IMG/VR virus record: IMGVR_UViG_3300042865_000182 | Location: 43,395-107,394 of that record | Direction: 5' to 3' (one strand) | Length of the DNA: 64,000 bases | Source: a virus | Shown here: piece after piece, positions 20,701-31,100 of the stretch | Layout: each line of letters begins with the position of its first letter | Numbering within the stretch: position 1 is the first letter of the stretch | Notes under the pieces: model-generated | What the model was told of the DNA's origin: nothing | What the model saw: only the letters and a program-made list of their open reading frames with translations | Databases searched by the model: none | Made by a program: the position numbers and the translations under genes

Positions 20701-22191
20701 GATTCTGCTGGATACCAAGGTTATCCTAATGAGATGAGTGATGCTCAGTCTAATATGTTATTACAACTTTCTGCAGGATTACCGGATGTTACTCCAGCTG
20801 CAGTTAAAAAAGCTGAGCAAACTCCAGATACACTTTTACAAAATGTAGAAGGAGCAGTAACAGAAAGAACCTACAATGAAGAGACAGATGCGGGAACATA
20901 TATAGATGATTTATCTAAAGATTTCCTTGAAGGTAAAAAACCTAAGTTTGAACCAGAAAAAATAAGTGAAGAAGCTTATGAAAATCTGTTTGGTGAAAAT
21001 GGTTTATTTCAAATCATGAAACAGTGGATGGATACTAATAAGTTAATCATAGTTTCTAGAGGTCTTGTTGTTTATGATAAAGATGCAAATGTTGCCGGGG
21101 AGATTGACTACTTACTATCTGATGGTAAGAACTTCTATATAGTAGATTTAAAAACCGGTAAAAAAGATAAGTGGGATAAGTATAATGATCCAAAGAGTGA
21201 GTACTATGGTAGTAAGATATCCAACACATTGCAACAAGCTTCTTATGTAAACTTGTTATATAATATGATTGGTATCAAAGCTATTCCAAAAATATTACCG
21301 GTAGAATTAGAACTTAACAGAAGTAATGGTAAGATATTAAAAGCATCAAGACCAAGTTCTCCTAATGCTCTTAAAGTTGGTAAGATACTTATTGATTTAC
21401 CTATTTCTCCAGAAATACAAGCAAAAATAGATGAGTTGATTCCATTAAGATCCACTCCATCAATAAGCTCAGTGCCTCTTTCTCTAAGTGTATCTAACAT
21501 TGTAAATAAAGCTGAGGGAGAACAAGTAGAGCCTACTGATTATGAAGAAGGTAGTGATGTACCAACAGGAACTCCAACTGATGCTTCTGCAAAAGTTAAA
21601 GAGTATGAGGATAAAATAAACAAGGCTGAAGATACAGATAAGTTAGACTTTATTGAACTTCAACTTGGTATGAACTCAGTAGACATGACAGCTGATGATA
21701 TTTTCCAAGTGCAGCAAATGATAGAACAGAGAAGGAATATACTTCTTTCAGGGGGGAAAGTTGTAACGCAAGAAAAATCTTGGAGTACTGGAAACCAAGT
21801 TTATAGTGAAAGTACTATATTTGTAGACAAAGGTAAGAATAGAGGTGAAGTATTTTTGGAGCCGTTTGAAACAGCAATTATTAGTAGTATTGATCCAGTT
21901 AAAGGTACAGTCACAATAAAACCTTATGGTAAGAAAAATCAAAAGACAATTTCCATTGATATGTTAAATAAAATGTTTAAATTAAATAGTGACTTGTTTA
22001 CTGGAGAAGAAGCACCTGCAGCTGAACCAGCTGGTAAAGATCTTCAAAATTTATCTAAAGAGTCTACTGATGTTGTATCAACATTACTTAATGATACTAC
22101 AGAACAGGCTAGATTAGAAAGTGAAGTTTCAGATGAGAGTATTACAGTAGATAAGACAGTTGATGATTTGTTAGATGATTTAGAATGTTAA
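14773..22191 (+). CDS. Giant virion protein with PD-(D/E)XK nuclease-like domain
   Basis: 2472 residues. The N-terminal part (about 130-580) has glycine/alanine-rich, partly hydrophobic helices; the middle is long charged helix. Residues about 1510-1605 and 1624-1745 are two diverged copies of one domain (both have VTEY, GGR-x-M, F-x-EE and DY at matching spacing). Near the C terminus, residues about 2070-2170 carry a PD-(D/E)XK signature: GEIDYLL with D2112, then FYIVDLKTGK with D2125-x-K2127, followed by a Gln/Tyr helix (LQQASYVNLLYNMIG) as in RecB/Cas4-type nucleases. Such domains cut DNA; here it rides in what should be a virion protein and could act on DNA during entry or packaging (inference). 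Proteins of this size next to the RNA polymerase gene are characteristic of crAss-like phages. Confidence 0.6.
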   Translation: MPENIPLSNRLLSSAGINPYEQQQSNKVEPPPFLQNDISKQLNGNVQKPLTDEEYVAERGMKWLGRSLGRQDRNAQMTPYTYNAGAGSNSFYKTYRAFGQKTFDEVGFSPFKNNDEAFNAQTSFLDRFSRTIVHGFAPLFARGFVSGPKSMARMLQGDFGDDPEDARKYAEAAAIAQDTSGGVGAFFNNSLMNFGYSAAIITEAIAEELALSAMGGIGGAANLPRFFAKLGKAASGVKGFSTVVDTAAGLGKSIKSLTNVNKAREFFNAAKIEAGLETRLGKFANFFNPAENLLETGLDIAKNTKQLKGWQRFNNATFKTAGALYRDVRNINMALSEARLEGGFARNDTFDQLFNDYRSKHNGQLPSEEMRNAMMKEANEASKHSLLANTLLIYASNKITFGNVVNPKSGLSRVISKRVAEVQKMAGRTTIREFTKRTLASGKELLTPKLSTVKGIWATAKKQGVQKAVKGVIGYTKANLMEGAQEVLQEVIADTAKNYHLQAFYSQPVGEYMYTKAQLDAMKEKGFSGILGEAFEKQRSWQGLETFASGFVMGAFASPLNRALPFAQEKYMQIFKNEQYKANKDIIDNYVNRMTKSVNDTFAKNPIEFYNSRIFGLGTQTELANVIDGGDAKSSRDGKDEATIKSITDLIKMDSLNIWTDYMESLKELTTEEYAEAVGISVEEAQGHTEKLDKVINRAKEIEKTYNQYNKKFPNPIDLNDYEKGTKEYEKAEIYHTAWEEGKKNVIFYHENYKDTLTRMQSIFQSIAEEKLLGKIDPNRVQALFKDDKLAGEIQILESEVEGLRGMTDPVSKRKFKETERTLGVLKEYQQDYENFMDHFFESGMVEEVDTEGKVVRTELDNQVINKLESSFKSYMKALAKQSDDIILDDSIDDAFEKLIDYYKLGREANKLSDTVNMLNNPEGFMDHIEKTYDWMYEMWNNREEYIRDNINKQLETLKFNQLLNDMAAVGVYVDLNAFAEFKNTGVIPTEFFDNVNKRVIKKGSPLYEQVANRFQGLAVMQQILEANKPTSEKQKEELARLDAEEAAAIARLPKVSTKLVVRNIDNKEDFSLRVVNDQLSEGQSVDVTYEEDSEQKSAVFYKDANGVLRYDNEQGEPVDLKLSVKFNSGQIFEIQNRPTDEDVAEVKKQYDALRAEAAEKFIDEGIKPFTAEDIAELDAINADTPVEAMPADLKQQLVDAYDDYRERPENKNMFPASLTEEDLQNKFEIFIKSEPEALEIIEKYVKDKKLEAATTPAGEVIVPKITLPNGEVISADEATDAILDATLQRYRMLIAELSSKGDEMTDDERKNLAIYKSKANILSGYIENKRIGEMSPELKAAKAKIDLLLKEQDKIKKLKTGYDVEGEILRRVSNVIEVLKDKKYEYPRMQDIRVIFNMTIGAGGTVSDFMTQLKNAKLPGFSEDTYDALEEDIKEFMTLTSITDQDVLKLQLEGLKEDLKVEEGEFGNPERALEIRNQIAILEKQVKQEAPTTNQADIEAKRAEGTNVRGTTYKGETTEKDGLKVTEYSEFRPDGKRISKGGRIMLPAEFIEEYNITDQDYLDSLEGAAEIRVYQVRVGKDGKSSISIQGTFPEGNVEMEVGGKESIASTTTPVADIEKRTTKIISSETVEKGNKKGETRTVTQTNSVEDLQGTTVSVTEYEAKVGDTTVTLGGRKMTFKEFKEEFPLDEDYEEILGDWPDLNDDTIITVRKVKRTPSSSRFKTVVTIVSPVLGDKMDVIIKQDDAKYDAELDALEGPANQAEINAKKAELNKLKETKENLSHPYDKLTTAAEKANWIEKNTRVVRSAFKTDEEYINYYETNRNKFINAIAQGKSKVDAMLAIDSINVEYYSNPKNEKALNEDYANVLRSYAVPLALTSEQKAYTSTGKIVSLLDGVNIKIDELTKEIAELEKATTAPAVEASVSYEDLVAKSRSEVGVIGPNLSFIFFGNLQNAIKNGQVRSKEELNKIIADWNDSAGYQGYPNEMSDAQSNMLLQLSAGLPDVTPAAVKKAEQTPDTLLQNVEGAVTERTYNEETDAGTYIDDLSKDFLEGKKPKFEPEKISEEAYENLFGENGLFQIMKQWMDTNKLIIVSRGLVVYDKDANVAGEIDYLLSDGKNFYIVDLKTGKKDKWDKYNDPKSEYYGSKISNTLQQASYVNLLYNMIGIKAIPKILPVELELNRSNGKILKASRPSSPNALKVGKILIDLPISPEIQAKIDELIPLRSTPSISSVPLSLSVSNIVNKAEGEQVEPTDYEEGSDVPTGTPTDASAKVKEYEDKINKAEDTDKLDFIELQLGMNSVDMTADDIFQVQQMIEQRRNILLSGGKVVTQEKSWSTGNQVYSESTIFVDKGKNRGEVFLEPFETAIISSIDPVKGTVTIKPYGKKNQKTISIDMLNKMFKLNSDLFTGEEAPAAEPAGKDLQNLSKESTDVVSTLLNDTTEQARLESEVSDESITVDKTVDDLLDDLEC

Positions 22192-22195
22192 TACT

Positions 22196-25100
22196 ATGAA
22201 AATTACTTGTGCCTTAAGCCAGAGTCAATCTGAAAAATTATATAAAACCATATACAAATCTTTAACTGAAGCACTAAAAGCTGAAAAACCATTCAGTGCT
22301 CAAGAGTATATGGCTAATCTTTTTGACAAGATTGCAGATAAAAAAGATGAAGATACCGCAGTTAAATTCTTGCAACAAGTCCCATCTATCATAAGAACAA
22401 TAGCTGCCAAACCAGCTTTTGATAGCTTAGATATAAAGCTAGATCCTATCAAAGAGTTGAGTCTTAAGTTTAAAGATGAGACTGAAGGTTTTAATGAAGT
22501 ACAAAAGTATTTCAAACCACAAGTATCACAAAGAGCTAAGTTAGCTTTAATAAGAGCTAACCAGAATAATGCATTGCTTGCAGAACAAGTAGACCCACCA
22601 ACTGAAGTAAAAGATCCGGTGAGACTTAGACCTTTTAGTTCTAATGTGTCTACTATGCAGTTATTAATACCAATTAATCCTAAGGATAAAGACAAGCTTC
22701 TTAAAGAAGAAAATGACCCGGCTAAAAAAAGAATATTTTCTGCAATAGAGACAATCAAGAAAGAAGCTGTATTAAGTGACTCAACTGATGTATTATCACC
22801 TATATCTTTTCAAGGTAAGACATTAAAGTTAAAACCAATTCTATTAACAGAGTTAAGAGAAACACATGAGAATCAAATAGATAAAACTACTTTGTCTGAA
22901 GTTATAAGAGCTGGTGCTATTAAATCACAAGGAACAAATAAAGAAGGTGTTGAAGGATTAAACAGAATAGCACTTGTTATTACAGATGAAAGTGGTAACT
23001 ATCTATACTTCAATGAAGAAGGTGAAATGGTTACTGAAGAAGAAGGTGGTGGTATTGTATATCAATTTATGCGGGATGTAAGAACTGATAATGGTGTATA
23101 CAGATTAACCAATATGTATGGTTCTGAAACTAGTGTTAAGACCCCTGCAGATATTGCAGAACAAATGGGTATCACAGAAGAAGCAGCTAGAAAATTACAA
23201 CAAGAAGAGTTCAAAGACTTATATAAAGTTAAAGAAGCTACATTAAAAGGTAACGGCCCGTTGTTATATTTAACTGGTTTGACTCCAGGAGTAAAACAAA
23301 GTGCTACTCAAAAAAATATTACACTACAGAATTTAAGAAGTCTTCCTTTTGTAACTAATGCAACTTTTAAAACCATAACTCCAAAAATGATTTATGGCAC
23401 TAAAGAAATTGCAACAATTACATTAAATGGACAAGAGTATAATTTAGATAGACCTAACTTACCTATTGAGTTTGCTAATGGTGAAAGACAACCGAGCCAA
23501 TTAATTAGAAAAATTGCAGCAGCATTAGCAAATCCAAACATATCAAATCAAGAAAAATATGAGTATGTGTCACAATTTTTATCTGATAAAGCATCAGAAT
23601 ATACAAGAAGACACACACTAAGTTATGATGAAGCTACTGATACTTTAGTTTTTGGGTATAATGAGAAAACATATAAAGAGGGTAGTGGACAGAAATTATC
23701 TTTTATAAATGAAGAACTAACAGGTAAAGAAAGCATAATAGAAGATGTTCTACTTAATGCTGCTTCAGATGATAGAGGTAACATGTATAGTGCTAAAATG
23801 ACTTATAATGCAAAAGCACTAAATGATAACCGCTACCGGGATTATGACATGGAGACTAATACTATTAGTGATGAGTTTACTCCTTACATACCATTCTTAG
23901 AAACATTACCAAATTCAAAGGTAAAAATTAGTGAAGAGAATGCTCCAGAGTTTTATAACTCACATATAAACTTCAGCATACCAGATGAGTTTACAAAAGA
24001 AATAGAAGCAGATTTTAAAAATCCAGATCCTATTAATGTTTCAGAAACTCCAGTAGAACCTTTTGAAGACATACAAGCTAAAATAGCTGAAATAGAAACA
24101 TTAGAAAAAGAAAAACAAGAACTTTTAAAAACTCAAAAAACTTATAAAGATTTACTCAATCAAAAATGGCCAATATCAAAATACTTAAAAAAACCAGTAG
24201 ATGGTAAATTTGATGTAGTTTCTGCTACTACTACTTCAGATTTTAATTTTAAGTTTAAAGAATATGGAAAAGATTACTTTTTTGAGATTGCTTCTGCTGG
24301 CTTAAATGCTTTTGAATATAAAGTCATAAGTGATAAAATCTCACAAACTACAGCTTTAAGTAATATTGATGAGATTATAAAACCAGTAACTACTGAATTA
24401 AATAGTCCAAAAGATGGTGATAATATAGTAACCATTAAACCAGGTGTTTTAAAAAAAGAAGGTAATGAATATATTGTTGTAACACCTGCTGAAGTTTTAT
24501 ATGTAAAATCTGAAGAATTAAATGAGCCTGTTGAAAAGGTTGATACAACAGAAATAGATTCTAGAATTGCTAAAGCTAAACAAGAACTAGCTGCTTTAGA
24601 ACAACCTGTTGGTGATAAACAAGCTCAGATAGATGAGATAGAAAAAAGGAGAGAAAAAGCATTATTTACTCCTTGGGTATTACAAAAAAATACAACAGAT
24701 GTTGTTATATTAAATAAAAGAGAAAGAGGTAAACAGATTATTGATGCGGCAGTTAAGTCTGGTAATTCTAATCTTATTTTAAAATTAATTGACTTAACAT
24801 CAGAAGGTAGAAGTGCAGAAACAATCTCAAAGGAAACTGGTTTTAATGAAGATCAGGTAAGGGAAATAAGAGAATATTTAGGAGCTTTAACACCAGGAGG
24901 TTTTGGTATAAGTGGTGCAGAAACTGAAAATGAACAAGAAGATCTTGAAAGATTTAATGCTTGGAAACAAAGTATAAAAGAGATCAATGCTAAAGCTAAA
25001 GAAGAACTAGATGCTTTAGAGCAAGCTCCTGTAGAACAAAAATGGGAATGGCCTCCAATTACACAGGATGATTCAATAAACAATGCAACAGCACCAGATA

Positions 25101-28100
25101 ATACAACTGATCCTACTGATGACTTCAGTGATTTTATGTTTAGAAAAGGAGCAGATCTAAATGGAGTTACAGAAGAACAAATAAAAGCTGCTGAAGAATG
25201 GTGGAATAGCTCTCCACTGTCTAAATACTTAGATTTTAAAACTATGGTAAACATAGTTAACTCTGATGTATATGCTAGATTTATAGGTTATGCTTCTGTT
25301 CTTAATGGTAAATATGGTGGTATTGAAATAAGTAGAACTGGTAGTATGGTTGATGTTTACCATGAAGCATGGCATGCATTCTCCCAAATATTTTTGACTA
25401 AAGAACAAAGAGAAAAACTGTATAAAGAGATTGCTAAACAGCCGGGAACATTTACCTTACTAGACGGTACTACAGTAGCTTTTAAAGATGCAAATTATTT
25501 GCAACTAGAAGAGTATTTAGCAGAAGACTTTAGATCTTATGGTATTGATCAATCAACTAAAAAAGGTCAACCTACAAGAAACACTTTGTTTAGAAAAATA
25601 TTAAACTTTATTAGAGACTTATTCTCTTCAAGAAGCACTAAAGATAGATTGTTTAAAGAACTATACTTTGCAAAAAGTAATCCTAAGTTCTTAAAAAAAT
25701 ACTCTCCAAATATAGACACTACATCTTTTAAACAACTTAACAGAGGTGTAGTAAGTTTAACAGACCCAACTATAGATGCTCTTAATAGACAAGATGCTGA
25801 GCTTATAAGCAATAGTATTGATTCATATATATCTGAGATTATTGATGCTGCAGCAAATGCAAGAGGTAATAAAAGTGGTAGTATCTCTATGTTACTTGGA
25901 GATAAAAATAAACAAGCTTTCTATACAAGAGTAAGAAAAGACTTTGAAACTAAGTTAGCTAATGCAAGGACAAGTTATGAAGCAATTCAGAATGATCCAG
26001 AGAAAGCTATGGATGCTGCAAAACTGCTTAATAAAATAAGAATATTTCAAGCAGCTTTAGATAATTTTGGTGATGCAAAAGGCGGTCTTGTAAAATATCA
26101 TTTAGAAAATACTACATTTAATTTATTAAGACAAAAGTATATTGAAGTTGAAGAAGAAGTTGAAACTGAGACTCCGGTAGAAAACAATGTAGAAGATTCT
26201 ATTAGTCAAACTTCTACACCAGAAGAATCTCAACCTGAATCAGTAATAAAAGACAGTAAGATTGGTAAAAAGTCTTTACTTGATTTAGCTAGCAAAGAAA
26301 CAGTTTACATACTTAAGAGTTTGCATAAACTTGAAAATGGTAAACCTGTTTATAATGAGTTAGGTTATAAAGAACTTGCAAACTTTACTCAGTCTTGGAA
26401 TAATTTAATGCGTGCTGTTAATGGTGAAAAGAATCCAGAGAAAATTTATGAGAATATAAAACAAGCTGGTCTTGAGGTATATCCTGAATTTAAACAGTTA
26501 TTAAACAGCAAGTTACCAAAACCATCTGAAATTATTAAAGCAGATAATGTTAATGATAAAATTTCTCAAAATAAATTATTGACTAACTTCTGGCAAGATG
26601 TACAAAAAACAAGAGTTACATATTTGCAAACTACAATATTTGAGAATGGTATAGCTGAAGTTACTAAAGCTTCAATTGAAACTGCAAGTCTTGCAAATAA
26701 GTTTGAGGCTAAGTTTAAAGGAGATCTAACAAATGATTATGTTGTAAGATCAACTGAAAACAATATACCAATGCTTAACATGGATAAGATTGTTGAAGAC
26801 TTTGGTAAAGATGGTGTTTTAATAACTGATAAATCATTTCAGTTTGCAAGAGCTATAGGCTTATATCTTGATGATTTAAGAATGATCAAGAATGAACTTA
26901 AAAAAGACCAAAGATCAATCCAGGAGTATGGTCTTCCATATATTTATAAAACAATAAGTGATATAAATAAGGCAAGCAAAAAACAAAACTTAAGTTCAGA
27001 AGGTATAGAAGCTATCACAGCCTTTAGACTAAATCCTATAAGGGAACTAATGAAAGGTATTCCGGAATCTGTTCTTGGTAAAGAAGTTTCTCAAAAAAAT
27101 AAGATAGATAAAATACTAGGTTTACAAGCTAAGTATGGTGTTGACTCTTCAAACTTTGCAGTATTAAATGCAGAAAGAAATCTTGTGTTTGAGCATATTG
27201 AAGATCACTCAGTAAGTATGATTGTATTTGCTTTGAACAAAGCAACAAATATGAAAGAGTTGTGGACTGAGGGTAGTGAGTTTGAATACTTAAGCTATCT
27301 GAATCCTAAAATTAATTCATTTACTAATAGATCACAGACTATAAATTCTCTTTTTGATATTGCATCAGACATGGAAAAAAGAGTTGGCAGATCATTGCAG
27401 TTGTTTGTAAACTCTGGTACTCAGTTAGAAAATGGTGATGGAACTAACACAACTTCATTAGACGCTCATGGTAAGTTCTTGCAAGAGCTACACAGCATGC
27501 TTAAAGGTGGTGTACAAGAATTTATGAGACATGCCTCTAAGTCTTCATCATTTGGAGCTAGAGTAGAAGGTGGTGTTATAGGTGGTGTTGGTAAAGGTTC
27601 TGATACTAGACTTTGGGTTGACTTAGATAAGTTTGCATTAGGAACAGCAAACAACTATCTTACTAAAACTCATATGATACCTTATATAGCTGCAGAGCTA
27701 GAAAGAATCAATAAGTTTAAAAGTAATAAAGATCTGTTTAAAAAGTATGCTGGGTATAACAGACCTATGCCTGATGGTACTATGGCCGGTGAAAACTTTA
27801 CAGCATTTGATAATGTACTCACTAAAGAAACAAAGGATGAGATACTTGAGAAAGTAACTGATCCTAATATGAGATTAGAAGACTATCTTAAAACAGATCC
27901 TGAACTTGCAAAGAAAATAGCAAATGATGTAGATGCTTATTTTGAATTTCAAACAAATGATCTTTTAGACTTTTATGAGGAAGCTGAATACATGAGCCCA
28001 GATCTTTTAGAAAGATTAAGATTGTTTAATTTATCGGAAGATGAAGCTACCAAAGTATTAATGAAAGCTTATGCAGTAAATGCATGGGTGCATAATTTTG

Positions 28101-31100
28101 AAATGGGTAATTTATTTTATGGAGATTTGGTTCAGTATAATCATGAGAAAGAAGAACTTCATAAAAGAAATACAGGGTCAACTTCTGGCGGTTTAAAATT
28201 CAGAACAGATGCTGCTATAAAAGCACTACTTACTGATATAAATAGTAAGGTGTCATATGCTGCTACATTACCTGGTATGGAAACACTTACATACACTGGT
28301 AAATTTAATACTGCAATTCTTCAGGATATAGAAAGAAACTCTGTATATGTTAAGCAAATAGAAGAAGCTTTAAGAAAAGACTATGAAGAAAGATTTGCTA
28401 ACAGCAAAATGCCTAAAGATAAAATACAAGCAGAAATTGATAGAAGAGTTCAAAAAGAAGTTGCCAAGTATAAGGGAATGGAGGAAGGAGATGGACAAGG
28501 TTGGATTACTTTTGATGCATATAGGTCACTTAAAATGGCATCAGGTCAATGGAGTGATGTACAAGAAGAGCTTTTCAAAAAAGTAATAAATAATGAGCCT
28601 GTAAAAGCATCAGATATTGTAGAGATGTTTCCTGCATATAAGCTTCAAAACTATGGTCACTTAGCAGATACAGCTTTACCAGTAATGGCTATGCATAAAT
28701 TTGCATTAGCTCCTATGATACCAACAATGATAAAAGGATCTGACTTGGAAAATCTTCACATGCAAATGATGAAGAATAATATACAGTATGTTACATTCCA
28801 AACAGGTTCTAAAGTAGGTAGTGTTACTTCAGAAGTTAATAGTAAAGGTAAAGCAGTTGCTGATAAAATTTATGCAGATGAAGGACAAAAGTCTTTATTA
28901 AGCAGTATTAAGTTTACTCCTAATACTATATATCTTGAGTATCTTAAAGATGTAACTCAAGTTCCGACATCTTTCAAAGGTAAAACAGTATTTGCAACTC
29001 AGTTAAGAAAGCTTATTCTAAGCAACCTATATGACCGTGGAATTCTAGATAAACATTCAGGTCTAGTAAAAGACTATGAAAATACAGTAGATGAATATGG
29101 TAATCTACTAAAAATGGAGTTACTCAATGATATAGGCTATGAATATAAAGATGGCAAATACATTGGTAACTTTACTGAATTTTTAAAAGTTATACAAGCT
29201 GAATTAAATAGAAGGGATCTACCTGAACATCATGTTGAGTTTGTTAATGCAAATCCAGATAACTCATTAAAGACAGATTTATCCTTACATCTTAAATCAG
29301 ATGATATAGAAAAGATTCTTGTAGCTTTAATGGAGAAAAGACTTGTTAGACAAAAGATTAAAGGTGAAGCTTTAGTTCAAGTATCTAGTGCTATGACCAA
29401 TGGGTTATGGGACAATCAAGTTAAGTTTGATAAAGCAAATGAAGATGAGGTAAGAAAATTCATGGGTAGTAATAACTTACCTTTTTACAATCCTACAGCA
29501 GATGGTACATCAGCAATGAAAGTTGCTATTGCTTTACAAGGTGATTTTGTAAACTTATTAAATGCAAAACATAATGATGGTGAACCAATAGGTACAAGAG
29601 AGAGACTTAATGAGATGATTAAGGATGATAAATGGATGGCAGAAAATGGTAAATCTGTTAGTTTATCAGCTGTAAGGATTCCAGTACAAGGTCTTAACTC
29701 TATGGAGTACATGCAAGTGTGGGAGTTCCTAGATCCAGCAGCAGGTAATATTATCATACCTCCATCTGAGATTGTAGCTAAATCTGGAGCTGACTTTGAC
29801 GTTGATAAACTTACTACATTTATGCCAGCTATTTCTAAAGATGGTAAGTTTATAGAATCTGAGCTTGATAATGAAGCTATCAAAAGATTGATATCAGATA
29901 ATAAAGAAACTCCTGAAGGGAAAGCTATGATATCAAGAGTTATAAGTCAACAAAAAGCAGCTCTTGAGAATAAGCTAATCACAAGCATAAATAATATTCT
30001 TAGACTTCCAGAAAACTATGCGGCATTAGTAAGACCAAATGATACTTACTTACTTAAGGATGATGTAGCTGATGTACTTGAAGATAAAGTTACAGACTAC
30101 AACAGATTTAATAATTATCATGGTGAGCCTCAAAGACCGGGAGCAAAAGCAAAAAGATCTATAAGTCCAACAAGAACTTTAGAACCATTGTATAATTTAC
30201 ATAAGCATGATGCAAACATGATTGGTAAAGCTGTTCTTGGTCTTGTTGCTATTTATAATGCATTACATCCAATATATAATTCACTTGATGCTAAAATGCC
30301 AAAACAGTATTTAGATACTTATTATGATAAAGGTTTAGGTAAATATGTAGAAGGAAAGAATCCAATATCCTCAAGAATGTTTATGCCTCATAATAAAACT
30401 GCAGAAGGTAACATATCTTTATCTGATATTTATACTGCAGATGGTGTAGACTTAATTTCAGATTTATACTCTCAGTTGATTAATGGTGCTGTGGATGTTG
30501 AAAAAGATGCATGGATCTTCTTTATTCAAGGTAACATGGAGTTAGCTCCTATGCTTTTGACAATGTTTAAGGCCGGAGTTCCAAGAGAATATGCAATCAA
30601 GTTCTTATCACAACCAATGATTAGAGAATATGCTAAAGAGTTAAGACTACTTGGTGGCTCATATGCAGATCTTGTTGCAGATCCACTTGAGGATACTAAA
30701 ACAGGTAAAAATAAAAGAGCTGCAATCAGTGTATTAGAAAGATTTGGTGTTATAAATGCACCATCTTATCTAAAATCAGATCTTAAAACTCATATGGCAT
30801 TATCTGCACTTACAAAAAAATCTGGTGTTTTAAATGAAGAGGGTCAATTTGATGTGGCTTTATTAGATAAAATGTTAGAAGAAGATGTGAGTACTGATAC
30901 ATATAAAAATCAACAGCTTGCTGTATTTTTACATTTTCTTGAAATGCAGAATCAGTTCTCTGGCTTCCAAGATTTATTAAGACTTTCAAATCCAGACACT
31001 ACAACTTCTAAGACTACACAAGAGATATTACTAAGAAAGACTTTGCTTAATGATATAATGAAGAACTCTAAAGTAGATCCTTCACTAGTTTCAAAACTTA

